From: Elusimicrobia bacterium UBA4817
GTDB lineage: Bacteria > Elusimicrobiota > UBA8919
DNA length: 44,902 bases
NCBI GenBank assembly: GCA_002402375.1
Contig: DHFT01000012.1
Coordinates: forward strand, 1-44,902
Reading direction: 5' to 3'
Under the pieces are notes generated by a model. The model saw only the letters and a list, made by a program, of their open reading frames with translations. It was not told where the DNA came from and did not search any database. Both the position numbers and the translations under genes were made by a program. This document shows positions 30,166 to 37,724 of the stretch, one piece after another (position 1 is the stretch's first letter; each line of letters starts with the position of its first letter).

Positions 30166-30285
30166 ACATCGACAATGACAATTATACAAAAATTTTTGAA
30201 AAAGGTCGGGGTTATTCATGTTAATAACCTATAGTAAATCTGTTCGTATGTCTTACACATACTGAACATTATATCAGGAAAAAAA

Positions 30286-31575
30286 ATGTTAAAGAAAAAA
30301 AATTGGGTTTTTATTGCTGCGGCGTTTTTTGTAATTAGCGTGTCATTGTTAAAATTTGACACTATAAAAGCAGCCGGCGACGATATCTACGGACAGATAA
30401 AAATTTTGTCACAGATATTGGTATATGTCCGTGAAAGTTATGTGGACGAGCCGGATATGAAAAAACTTATCTACGGTGCGGCCGACGGTATGATAAGAAC
30501 TCTTGACCCTTATTCGCAGTTTATGGAACCGCAGGAAGCAAAAGAAATGAAGGTTCACACGGAAGGACATTTCGGAGGTCTCGGCATAAGAATTACATCT
30601 TCAAAAGACGGATGGATTACGGTTGTCACGCCTATTCCCGGCACACCCGCATGGAAATTGGGAATTTTGCCCGAAGATAAAATAATAAAAATTGAAGGCG
30701 AAAGTGCCAAGGATATTTCAACGGATAAAGCAGTAGAGAAACTTCGCGGCAAGCCCGGAACAAAAGTTACAATTACGATAGCGAGAGAAAAAACTGAGCC
30801 GTTTGACTTAACAATAACCCGCGAGGATATTCCAATTATTACCGTAACGGGCGCAAAAATGATTGATGATTCAATCGGATATTTAAGAATCACCGAGATG
30901 ACTGCCAAAACAATCGGAGAACTTGACAAGGCATTGGCAGAACTGAAAAGCAAAGGAATGAAATCTTTAATCGTTGACTTGAGAAACGACCCGGGCGGGT
31001 TGCTCAATACCGCGGCGGACATCTGTAAAAGATTTGTCGGAGAAAACAAACTTATCGTCTACACTCAAGGCAGAAAATTTCCAAAATATGAATATCGCGC
31101 CGATGCTACGGCTCCGTATTCCGACATTCCGCTTGCTGTTCTTATTAACAAGGGTTCCGCATCCGGCAGCGAAATAGTTGCCGGCTGTGTTCAGGACAAT
31201 AAAAGAGGAATTATTATCGGAATGCAGTCGTTCGGCAAGGGTTCCGTGCAGTCATTACTTCCTCTGGAAGGCGAGGCATCTCTGCGGCTTACGACACAAA
31301 AGTATTACACGCCGTCCGGAAAATCTATTCACCGTGATGAAGAAAAGAAAACCGGCGGTATTACTCCCGATATAATTATAGAGGTTTCCCGCGAAACCGA
31401 GATAGCGCTTCAAAAACAGGACATTGACACAGAGATAGCAAATGCCAAAGACAGAGATAAAAAGTATGATGTAAAACAATCCACGACGGTCGCTCAAACG
31501 GAAAAAATAAAAGATGTAATTTTAGAACGGGCAATTGAGATGTTGAAAGTGCGCAATATCCTGATACAAAAATGA
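30286..31575 (+). CDS. CtpA-type S41 carboxyl-terminal processing protease
   Basis: A 429-residue periplasmic serine protease with an N-terminal anchor (about 7-24), a PDZ domain at roughly 95-180 ('GLGIRITSSKDGWITVV', 'GTPAWKLGILPEDKIIKIEG') and an S41 catalytic domain with the Ser-Lys dyad: 'NKGSASGSEIVAG' (Ser about 295) and 'QSFGKGSVQ' (Lys about 318). Such proteases trim periplasmic proteins and regulate peptidoglycan hydrolases, fitting the ftsX-envC-ctpA-yibQ neighbourhood. It now sits behind an IS110 element, so it may depend on a new promoter. The ATG context resembles that of envC. Confidence 0.95.
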   Translation: MLKKKNWVFIAAAFFVISVSLLKFDTIKAAGDDIYGQIKILSQILVYVRESYVDEPDMKKLIYGAADGMIRTLDPYSQFMEPQEAKEMKVHTEGHFGGLGIRITSSKDGWITVVTPIPGTPAWKLGILPEDKIIKIEGESAKDISTDKAVEKLRGKPGTKVTITIAREKTEPFDLTITREDIPIITVTGAKMIDDSIGYLRITEMTAKTIGELDKALAELKSKGMKSLIVDLRNDPGGLLNTAADICKRFVGENKLIVYTQGRKFPKYEYRADATAPYSDIPLAVLINKGSASGSEIVAGCVQDNKRGIIIGMQSFGKGSVQSLLPLEGEASLRLTTQKYYTPSGKSIHRDEEKKTGGITPDIIIEVSRETEIALQKQDIDTEIANAKDRDKKYDVKQSTTVAQTEKIKDVILERAIEMLKVRNILIQK

Positions 31576-31576
31576 A

Positions 31577-31725
31577 GGTCGCTCGCAAGCAAATTTGCCG
31601 GAAAAGTTCCTAAAGGGATTCCCTTCGGTCACTCATCCGACCGCCCTGGCGGATTTCGCTCTGTTCGTCGCTCCTGAAAGCGAAGTCGCTCCTCAAGGTT
31701 CCTTACAAATTTCTTGCTCGCTCAT
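31577..31725. repeat. Mosaic CGCTCGCAAGCAAAT repeat, copy 3
   Basis: Starts at the ctpA stop with GTCGCTCGCAAGCAAATTT and ends ACAAATTTCTTGCTCGCT. The inner part is almost identical to copy 1 except for a ~27-bp inserted module (CCTAAAGGGATTCCCTTCGG) that also occurs at 18120 and 36570. Confidence 0.8.
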
Positions 31726-31743
31726 GTGGGAAATGGTATAAAA

Positions 31744-32814
31744 ATGAAAAAAATCTGGCGAGTTCTTGTTCTTATAATTTTAACGGCGGGCGTGATATTT
31801 TACCTGCGGCAACAGCCGGAAAATTATTCGTCGCTTGCCAACAAGATTGATATACAAATAAATAAAGTAATTACAAGTTTTGGGATAACGGACGAAAACA
31901 TAATAAAAAATTTTCGCATACAAAAAAGAACCCGAACGGCGAAATGGATACAATTTGTAAAAGAAATCAACACCGACAAAAAAACTGACGATATTATAAC
32001 GGAAATTAAAATTTCTCTTTCCGAATTCGGGGTAGAAGTTGATTTTGATAAAACATTAAATCTTTTGACGGTGTCAATAAACGGAAATATACTAAATAAA
32101 ATTTTATTCCGGACGGCTAAGCCGCTAAAATACAAAGCGGCGATTATTATTGACGATGTCGGTTACAAAAAAGATGAACTTGAAAATTTTTTATCGCTAT
32201 CCGTTCCTTTAACTTTCAGCGTTTTGCCGTTTGAAAAATATTCCTCTTATCATGCCGACAAATTGAAAAGACAAAACTGCGAATTTTTTCTCCATCAACC
32301 GATGGAACCGGAAGGGTATCCGAAAGTTAATCCGGGAAAGGCGGCTATTCTTCTGAATATGTCCGCCTATGAAATTGAAAAAAAAGTGAAAAAAAATCTG
32401 GCAAATGTTGACGGGGCGGCCGGCATTAACAACCATATGGGAAGCGCTTTTACTAAGGACAAAATCAAAATGGAGGAATTTCTAAAAATCGTGAAAGAAA
32501 AAAATCTTATTTTTGTGGATTCATATACTTCGCCGAAATCTGTCGCATACAAAACCGCCAAAGCGATGGGAATCCCTGCTTTGCAAAACAAAGTTTTCCT
32601 TGATAATGAGGATAACCTTGAATATATTCTGAAACAACTATCGTTGTTCAAAAAAAGGATAAAAAGAGACGGATGTTGTATTGCTATCGGACACATTCAC
32701 AAAAAAAATCTGCCCGATGCTCTGTCAAAAATTATTCCTGAGTTTCAAAAAGAGGAAATAACTTTTTTAACTGTTTCCGAATACTTAAAAACAAATGACA
32801 ATTTTGGGCATTGA
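31744..32814 (+). CDS. Divergent polysaccharide deacetylase (YibQ-like)
   Basis: A 356-residue protein with an N-terminal anchor 'VLVLIILTAGVIFYL' and the divergent deacetylase domain from about 125: 'AIIIDDVGYKKDELENFLSL', 'PLTFSVLPF', 'HQPMEPEGYP', 'INNHMGSAFT', 'FVDSYTSPKSVAYKTAK', 'CCIAIGHIHKKN'. The Asp-Asp and His positions of the catalytic site are kept. YibQ relatives follow envC in many diderms and are thought to act on envelope polysaccharide. A TTG 30 nt earlier lies within the preceding repeat and is rejected; the ATG at 31744 has GGGA about 13 nt upstream. It overlaps tsaD by 20 bp. Confidence 0.9.
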   Translation: MKKIWRVLVLIILTAGVIFYLRQQPENYSSLANKIDIQINKVITSFGITDENIIKNFRIQKRTRTAKWIQFVKEINTDKKTDDIITEIKISLSEFGVEVDFDKTLNLLTVSINGNILNKILFRTAKPLKYKAAIIIDDVGYKKDELENFLSLSVPLTFSVLPFEKYSSYHADKLKRQNCEFFLHQPMEPEGYPKVNPGKAAILLNMSAYEIEKKVKKNLANVDGAAGINNHMGSAFTKDKIKMEEFLKIVKEKNLIFVDSYTSPKSVAYKTAKAMGIPALQNKVFLDNEDNLEYILKQLSLFKKRIKRDGCCIAIGHIHKKNLPDALSKIIPEFQKEEITFLTVSEYLKTNDNFGH

Positions 32815-33832
32815 AACTTCTTGTGACGATACTTCGGCTGCCGTCGTAAAAAATGGAACGGATGTTCTTTCAAATGTGGTTTCGTCACAGTTAAAAACTC
32901 ACAAAAAATATGGCGGAATTGTTCCCGAATTGGCCGCACGTCAGCATCTTAAAAATATAAATTTTGTGATAGAAAAAACTATGCATGATGCAGGATACGG
33001 GATGCAGGATATAGATGCAGTTGCAGTTACCGTCGGACCCGGACTTATCGGTTCACTTCTTGTGGGAACTATGACCGCACAGGCAATTTCAAGCATAATA
33101 AAAATTCCGATAGTCGGAGTCAATCACATTGAAGGACATATTTTTGCTAATTTATTACAAACACAGATTGCGCAGAAAAAAAGCATAGATTACACAGAAA
33201 AAGTCAAGCCGCCTTTTTTGGCACTGATCGTTTCCGGCGGACATACCGATTTAATACTGGTTAAAAATTGGGGAAACTACAAAATCCTTGGGCGGACCCG
33301 CGACGATGCCGCCGGCGAAGTTTTTGATAAAATCGCAAAATTTTTAGGGTTGGGTTATCCGGGCGGACCGATTATAGATAAACTTGCAAAAAAGGGAAAC
33401 TGTAAAAAAATAAATTTTCCTAAGCCCTATATGCCGGACAGTTGGGACTTTTCATTTTCCGGTTTGAAAACTGCGGTAATAAACTATGTCGGAAAACATC
33501 CGAACATCAAAAAATCGGAACACATTTCTGATTTATGCGCATCGTTTCAGCAATCGTGCGTAGATGTGCTTGTCAGAAAAACCATTTTGGCATGCAAAAA
33601 ATTCAACATAAAAAAAATTGCCTTGGGAGGCGGGGTATCCGCAAATTCCAGATTGCGTTGTGATTTCATCAAAAAATGCGACGAAGAACGAATAAAATTA
33701 TTTATGCCGCCGGCAATTTTCTGTACCGATAATGCGGCTATGGTTGCATCGGCAGGATATTTTAAATTGAAAAAAAGAGGGACTTGCAGAGCAATAAATC
33801 CGTCGGCAAATCTTGAATTAAAAAGTTGGTAA
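32795..33832 (+). CDS. tsaD: tRNA N6-adenosine threonylcarbamoyltransferase
   Basis: A 345-residue ASKHA-fold enzyme that transfers threonylcarbamoyl to A37 of ANN-decoding tRNAs with TsaB and TsaE. Signatures: 'ILGIETSCDDTSAAVV', 'GGIVPELAARQH', the metal-binding 'HIEGH' (His111, His115), 'IVSGGHTDL', and 'GGGVSANSRLR'. Length and motifs are complete. The start overlaps the yibQ 3' end by 20 bp, so translation is probably coupled. Confidence 0.97.
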   Translation: MTILGIETSCDDTSAAVVKNGTDVLSNVVSSQLKTHKKYGGIVPELAARQHLKNINFVIEKTMHDAGYGMQDIDAVAVTVGPGLIGSLLVGTMTAQAISSIIKIPIVGVNHIEGHIFANLLQTQIAQKKSIDYTEKVKPPFLALIVSGGHTDLILVKNWGNYKILGRTRDDAAGEVFDKIAKFLGLGYPGGPIIDKLAKKGNCKKINFPKPYMPDSWDFSFSGLKTAVINYVGKHPNIKKSEHISDLCASFQQSCVDVLVRKTILACKKFNIKKIALGGGVSANSRLRCDFIKKCDEERIKLFMPPAIFCTDNAAMVASAGYFKLKKRGTCRAINPSANLELKSW

Positions 33833-33833
33833 A

Positions 33834-33976
33834 CACTGACAGATGGACGCAGATGAACACAGATAAGACATACCACGAAAGCACGAAATACAGAAATTTT
33901 AGATTTTTTTCGTAGCTTCGTTAAAAAGATTTTATCTGCGTAATCGCCTTTTAAAATCTGCGTCAATCAGCGGCTA
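33834..33976. repeat. GACGCAGATGAACACAGAT-type repeat before larB
   Basis: Left arm GATGGACGCAGATGAACAC plus CAGATAAGA, right arm ATCTGCGTAATC and AATCTGCGTCAATCAGCG, around a middle segment with CACGAAAGCACGAAA facing TTTCGTAGCTTCG. It is a copy of the 8700-type outer palindrome with different contents. Confidence 0.65.
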
Positions 33977-33983
33977 ACAAAAT

Positions 33984-34631
33984 ATGAAAAATGATTTTAC
34001 ATTAGATACCGAAAGATTTCACAGACAGGGATTTCCTGAAGCGGTTTATTCAAAGGGGAAAACCGAGAAACAGATTATTGATATCGTCTCAAAAATGGTA
34101 AAAAATCCTACACCCGTAATAATAACAAAAATTGAAAAAACAGCAGCATCAAAAATAAAGAAAAAATTTCCAAAGGCAAAATATCATGAGAAAGCAAAAA
34201 TGGTTGTAATTAATCCGCTCAAAAAAACCGGAAAAACTTATATCGCTGTTATTACCGCAGGAACTTCCGACATACCTTATGCGGAAGAGGCGGCTGTTGT
34301 CGCCGAGACGCTCGGAAATAATGTTGAAAAAGTTTACGATGTAGGCGTTGCGGGTATTCATCGGCTTTTCAAATTTGACGAAGTGATAAAAAATGCGTCC
34401 TGCGTTGTCGTCTGTGCGGGAATGGAAGGCGCTTTATCGTCGGTTGTCGGCGGGCTCGTATCAAAAGTTGTAATCGGAGTTCCGACATCAACCGGCTACG
34501 GAACGGGCAAGGGCGGATATTCCGCACTTCTAACAATGCTCAATTCCTGCTCTCCGAATGTCTGCGTCGTCAACATAGACAACGGCTTCGGCGCCGGAAT
34601 TATTGCGAGCATAATAAACAAAAAATTATGA
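33984..34631 (+). CDS. larB: LarB, nickel-pincer cofactor biosynthesis carboxylase/hydrolase
   Basis: A 215-residue PurE-like protein. LarB carboxylates the pyridinium ring of nicotinic acid adenine dinucleotide and releases AMP, the first step of nickel-pincer nucleotide synthesis. The N-terminal 'RFHRQGFPEAVYSKGKTEKQ' and the C-terminal PurE-like region 'VITAGTSDIPYAEEAA', 'YDVGVAGIHRLF', 'VVCAGMEGALSSVVGGL', 'PTSTGYGTGKGG' are diagnostic. It lacks the extra ~30 N-terminal residues of many LarB proteins. No clear ribosome binding site precedes the ATG. It overlaps larC by 4 bp. larE and larA are not in the window. Confidence 0.95.
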   Translation: MKNDFTLDTERFHRQGFPEAVYSKGKTEKQIIDIVSKMVKNPTPVIITKIEKTAASKIKKKFPKAKYHEKAKMVVINPLKKTGKTYIAVITAGTSDIPYAEEAAVVAETLGNNVEKVYDVGVAGIHRLFKFDEVIKNASCVVVCAGMEGALSSVVGGLVSKVVIGVPTSTGYGTGKGGYSALLTMLNSCSPNVCVVNIDNGFGAGIIASIINKKL

Positions 34632-35710
34632 AAATTGCGTATTTTGACTGTGCATCGGGCGTTTCCGGAGATATGATTATGTCGGCATTAGTAGATGCCG
34701 GACTTTCTGAAAAATATCTTGTCGGCGAGTTGAAAAAACTGTCAATAGGAAAATTTAATTTGAGATTTACCGATATAAAAAAAAACGGTATGCATGCAAA
34801 ATTTGCGGAAATTTCCGGCGGCGAACAATTGCGGGAATTTTCTAAAATCAAAAAAATCATAAAAAAATCAAAACTTAAAGAATCAATAAAACAACAGGGC
34901 TTAAAAATATACTCAAAAATTGCGGCGGCGGAATCAACGGCACATTCAATCTCCAAAAGTTTAGTTCACTTTCACGAAATTGCGGAAGTTGACACTATTA
35001 TAGATATTTTCGGTGCAGTTATCGGGCTTGACGCTCTCAAAATTGAAAAGGTTTATTCGTCACCGCTTAATCTCGGAGTACCCGCACCTGCAACAGTTGA
35101 AATTATAAAGGGCATACCTGTGTATTCTACCGACGATAAAAACGAACTTGCAACACCGACAGGCGCCGCTATAATTTCAACACTGGCAGAAAAAATCGGA
35201 CCTATTCCTGAAATGAAAATTGAAAAAACGGGGGCGGGGGCCGGAACAGCCGATTTTGAAAAACCGAATATCCTTCGGGTCTATATCGGACCATCTGACG
35301 CTACAATATCGCTAAAAAATTATTTTTCAACTGACGAAAAGATTCTTTTGGAGACAAACATAGACGATATGGATGCCAGAATATTTCCGTACATAACGGA
35401 GAAACTTTTTGAAAACGGGGCGGTTGACGTCTGGCTGACGAACATTCACTCAAAAAAAGGCCGACCGGGAATAATTCTTTCGGTGCTTGCCCAAATAAAA
35501 GACGAAAAAAAACTTGCCGATATTATTTTTTACGAAACGACAACGCTCGGAATAAGACGGTATCCTACAAACCGTTGGACTTTAACAAGAAAAAAAGATA
35601 GAATATACAAAGTTGCAAAATTGGGGAATTCATTTAAAAGAATGACCGAATACGAGGATGCGGTGAAAATTGCAAAAAAAACCAATGTTCCGTTGCGGGA
35701 GGTTTTGTGA
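34628..35710 (+). CDS. larC: LarC, nickel insertion protein
   Basis: A 360-residue CTP-dependent nickel insertase that installs Ni into the pincer nucleotide. Signatures: 'YFDCASGVSGDMIMSALVDA' at the N-terminus, 'HFHEIAEVDTIIDIFGAVIG', 'ATPTGAAI', 'ETNIDDMDARIFPYITEKLF', and 'FYETTTLGIRRYPTNRW'. The C-terminal subdomain is shorter than usual between 'LTRKKDRIYKVAKLG' and 'VPLREVL'. It is encoded as one frame, unlike lactobacilli where larC is made by frameshifting. The stop overlaps the GTG of a PII-family gene (GTGA), which ties the PII gene to the lar genes. Confidence 0.95.
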   Translation: MKIAYFDCASGVSGDMIMSALVDAGLSEKYLVGELKKLSIGKFNLRFTDIKKNGMHAKFAEISGGEQLREFSKIKKIIKKSKLKESIKQQGLKIYSKIAAAESTAHSISKSLVHFHEIAEVDTIIDIFGAVIGLDALKIEKVYSSPLNLGVPAPATVEIIKGIPVYSTDDKNELATPTGAAIISTLAEKIGPIPEMKIEKTGAGAGTADFEKPNILRVYIGPSDATISLKNYFSTDEKILLETNIDDMDARIFPYITEKLFENGAVDVWLTNIHSKKGRPGIILSVLAQIKDEKKLADIIFYETTTLGIRRYPTNRWTLTRKKDRIYKVAKLGNSFKRMTEYEDAVKIAKKTNVPLREVL

Positions 35711-36030
35711 AAAAAATTGAAATTGTCTGTCCGACGCTCAAACTTGAGGACTTAAAAAAAACTATCTATACATTTGATATCGGCGGATTTCTTGTCACAA
35801 ACATCACAGGCGTAGGATTTATGCGCGGTGCGGAAAAAGAAAGAAGCGTCAAATATGTTGAAATGCCGAAAATAAAGGTTGAGTTTGTAATTAAAGACGA
35901 GGATGTTGAAAAATCCACAAAAGCGATAGTTGAAGTTTTGCAGACTGGTAAAATCGGCGACGGAAAAATTTTTGTTTATCCGACCGATAATGCCGTAAGA
36001 ATTAGAACGGGCGAAGAAAAAGCGGTTTAA
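35707..36030 (+). CDS. PII-family signal protein, paralogue 1 (lar-linked)
   Basis: A 107-residue PII-fold protein. The B loop 'TGKIGDGKIFVYP' and C-terminal 'VRIRTGE' nucleotide-binding motifs are intact, so it should form a trimer binding adenine nucleotides between subunits. The T-loop region 'GVGFMRGAEKERSVKYVEMPK' is 3-4 residues shorter than in GlnB/GlnK and lacks the Gln39 context (GFGRQKG) and the modifiable Tyr51, so classical 2-oxoglutarate sensing and uridylylation are unlikely. The GTG start overlaps the larC stop (GTGA), a strong sign of coupling with nickel-cofactor synthesis. Two further paralogues follow. Confidence 0.9.
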   Translation: MKKIEIVCPTLKLEDLKKTIYTFDIGGFLVTNITGVGFMRGAEKERSVKYVEMPKIKVEFVIKDEDVEKSTKAIVEVLQTGKIGDGKIFVYPTDNAVRIRTGEEKAV

Positions 36031-36031
36031 C

Positions 36032-36174
36032 TGTCGCTCGCAAGCAAATATTCCCAAGGGGACTCCCTGCGGTCGCTTTGGTCGCTCCCTTGTGGTCGCT
36101 TAAAGAATTTGCTCCTGAAACGAATAAGTCGCAAATTCAAAACCTGCAGAAATTTCTTGCTTCGCTCCACGATT
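36032..36174. repeat. Mosaic CGCTCGCAAGCAAAT repeat, copy 4
   Basis: Starts GTCGCTCGCAAGCAAAT directly after the PII-1 stop and ends AGAAATTTCTTGCTTCGCT just before the PII-2 ribosome binding site. The middle has AGGGGACTCCCTGCGGTCGC and GTCGCAAATTCAAAACCTG, matching copy 2. Confidence 0.8.
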
Positions 36175-36187
36175 AGAGAGGTAAAAA

Positions 36188-36514
36188 ATGAAAAAAATTA
36201 TTGCTGTTTTTCCGACAGAAAGAGAGGAAAAGGTAAAAGCAGAACTTTTCAAACTTGATATCGGCGGAATGCTGATAACCCGTATTATCGGATTGGGAAT
36301 GCCTCGCGGTGAAGAGAAAAAAGAAAAAAAATATTACGAACAGCCGAAAACAAAACTGGAAATTATCGTTACCGACCCCGCTTACGAAACAGCGGTCAAT
36401 ATTCTTATGAAATGCCTGTACACAGGTAAAATCGGCGATGGAAAAATATTTATTTCACCGGTTGAAGATGCAATACGAATAAGAACGGGTGAAAGAGGAC
36501 CGGTAGCGGTATAA
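36188..36514 (+). CDS. PII-family signal protein, paralogue 2
   Basis: A 108-residue PII protein with intact 'TGKIGDGKIFISP' (B loop) and 'IRIRTGERG'. The T-loop is 'GLGMPRGEEKKEKKYYEQPK', again short, Lys/Glu-rich and without the GFGRQKG motif. It is about as different from paralogue 1 as from ordinary PII, so duplication is old or the copies have diverged for different targets. It has its own GAGAGG ribosome binding site 6-7 nt before the ATG and is separated from its neighbours by mosaic repeats on both sides. Confidence 0.9.
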   Translation: MKKIIAVFPTEREEKVKAELFKLDIGGMLITRIIGLGMPRGEEKKEKKYYEQPKTKLEIIVTDPAYETAVNILMKCLYTGKIGDGKIFISPVEDAIRIRTGERGPVAV

Positions 36515-36667
36515 ATGTCGTTCGGGAATTGTCTCGCGGAAACGCGTCCCGCCTGTGCGGGCGCCCCTAAAGGGACTCCCTTTGGTCGCTCTCACTCGCA
36601 TCGCAGATAGCGTAAGCGATGCTCCGTGAAGTTCTGCTCAACAACACCCTCGCTCTGCGATTAAAAG
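36515..36667. repeat. Mosaic repeat, copy 5 (divergent)
   Basis: Begins TGTCGTTCGGGAATTG after the PII-2 stop, contains CGCGTCCCGCCTGTGCGGGC, AAAGGGACTCCCTTTGGTCGC and ATCGCAGATAGCGTAAGCGAT, and ends CTCGCTCTGCGATTA. It shares the AAAGGGACT module with copies 2-4 but not the AAATTTCTTGC end. Confidence 0.6.
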
Positions 36668-36683
36668 ATTAAATGGTGAAAAA

Positions 36684-37010
36684 ATGAAAAAAATTGAATG
36701 TCTCTGCGAAAATGTCAAAGCCGAGGATTTGAAAAAATCGCTTTACGACCTCAACATAGGCGGGTTTTATATGGATACCATAAATGCCGTCGCATTTAAG
36801 CGGGACCCCGGAAATCCGCAGGTCAGATTTGTTGAACGCCCTCGTATAAAAATTGAAATTTTTGTAAAAGACGAGGATGTTGAAAAAACGGTTCAGATAC
36901 TTCTTGATGTCATCAGAAAAGGGGTTTTTGGCGACGGAAAAATTTTCATACTGCCCGCCGACGATGTTATCCGCGTCCGCTCCGGCGAGCGCGGCCCGGA
37001 AATGTTGTAA
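36684..37010 (+). CDS. PII-family signal protein, paralogue 3 (divergent)
   Basis: A 108-residue PII-fold protein. The B loop is altered to 'KGVFGDGKIFILP' and the C-terminal motif to 'IRVRSGERG', keeping the GDGKIF core and both arginines. The T-loop 'AVAFKRDPGNPQVRFVERPR' has no resemblance to GlnB. Nucleotide binding seems possible but altered compared with paralogues 1 and 2. Three PII paralogues in a row after larC suggest a heterotrimer or three separate targets. GGTG lies 5 nt before the ATG. Confidence 0.85.
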   Translation: MKKIECLCENVKAEDLKKSLYDLNIGGFYMDTINAVAFKRDPGNPQVRFVERPRIKIEIFVKDEDVEKTVQILLDVIRKGVFGDGKIFILPADDVIRVRSGERGPEML

Positions 37011-37023
37011 TTTTAACCTCCTT

Positions 37024-37593
37024 ATGCGACCCATACTTGTCGGATTGATGTATATTCTTTCCTTTATTTTTGCGGTTCTTCTTGCCGTTTCAATGAGAAA
37101 ATTTCTGTTCAATCTGATAGAGCCGCTGGTTTATTCCGAAAAACCCTCTGCAATATTATTAAATCTTCCGATGAATATCTCATCATACATCCCGCTCATT
37201 ATTGCAGGATTTTTTCTAAATTTTGTCAACTACCCTGAAGTCCGTCGCTACATCTGGAATGTTATCTGGTCGTCAATCTTCGGAATCACCATTTTCAATT
37301 TTCTGAAAATTGCTTTCATATATCTGTCGGCAAGCATAACATTCCCGTCGGAAAAATTTTATTATTTTTGGGAAAATATTCTGCTCTTTATAATTTTCGG
37401 ATTTTTAATAACAACCTTTTCCATTTTGCTCAAAAAGCGGGAAATGGACAGAAAAATTTCTTTAATTCCTTCATTTTTGACAATTATCTGGCTTATTTTG
37501 GTTGGAAAACTTAAATTAGACAGCAACTTTGATTACTCAACCGCCGTTTTATCCGCAACCCTACCTTCAATAATAATTTTTCTGAAATCGTAA
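37024..37593 (+). CDS. Polytopic membrane protein of unknown function
   Basis: A 189-residue protein with about six hydrophobic segments ('ILVGLMYILSFIFAVLLAV', 'YIPLIIAGFFLNFV', 'IFGITIFNFLKIAFIYLSA', 'NILLFIIFGFLITTFSILL', 'SFLTIIWLILVG', 'TAVLSATLPSIIIFL') and a short charged loop before segment 5. I recognise no family. The frame is open 147 nt further upstream, but that part overlaps paralogue 3 in another frame, so the ATG at 37024, 13 nt after the PII stop, is preferred. It has no clear ribosome binding site and may be translated by re-initiation. Its position suggests membership of the lar-PII operon. Confidence 0.7.
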   Translation: MRPILVGLMYILSFIFAVLLAVSMRKFLFNLIEPLVYSEKPSAILLNLPMNISSYIPLIIAGFFLNFVNYPEVRRYIWNVIWSSIFGITIFNFLKIAFIYLSASITFPSEKFYYFWENILLFIIFGFLITTFSILLKKREMDRKISLIPSFLTIIWLILVGKLKLDSNFDYSTAVLSATLPSIIIFLKS

Positions 37594-37600
37594 AAAGTAC

Positions 37601-37629
37601 TTGACAAAATGCTGCTTTTGTGTTATACT
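37601..37629 (+). promoter_or_regulatory. Promoter of the MerR-receiver gene
   Basis: TTGACA (37601-37606), 17-nt spacer, TATACT (37624-37629). Transcription should start near 37636. The leader of about 90 nt can form a long-range stem, TGTAAAA (37636-37642) with TTTTACA (37690-37696), before the ribosome binding segment. Confidence 0.75.
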
Positions 37630-37698
37630 AAATACTGTAAAAGCCATATTTTTTTTGATTAAAAGTTAAACCAAACAGTTAGGGTTAATTTTTACAAG

Positions 37699-37720
37699 AA
37701 TAATGGGGACGGAGGTAATT
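37699..37720 (+). promoter_or_regulatory. Repeat-derived ribosome binding segment of the MerR-receiver gene
   Basis: The 22 nt ending GGACGGAGGTAATT contain the GGAGG ribosome binding site for the ATG at 37725. The exact reverse complement occurs twice downstream on the same strand, at 38746-38767 and 39572-39593. A transcript crossing those sites could pair with this segment. Confidence 0.6.
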
Positions 37721-37724
37721 ATTT

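Larger units (their letters stand above)
28640..30230 (-). mobile_element. IS110-family insertion sequence (element 2)
   Basis: A DEDD transposase on the - strand with a very short 3' flank (left) and about 350 bp of structured non-coding DNA on its 5' side (right). This layout is that of the IS110 subgroup proper, opposite to element 1. Exact ends are not determinable by eye, as the family has no terminal inverted repeats. It separates envC from ctpA, genes that are commonly adjacent together with the YibQ-type deacetylase, so it probably interrupted an operon. Confidence 0.7.

Noticed and set aside
31714..31743. TTG start for the YibQ-like gene
   Set aside because: The codon lies within a mosaic repeat; the ATG at 31744 begins a typical membrane anchor.
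36877..37023. Longer N-terminus for the membrane protein at 37024
   Set aside because: It would overlap PII paralogue 3 for over 130 nt in another frame and reads as an unlikely Ala/Cys-rich sequence.
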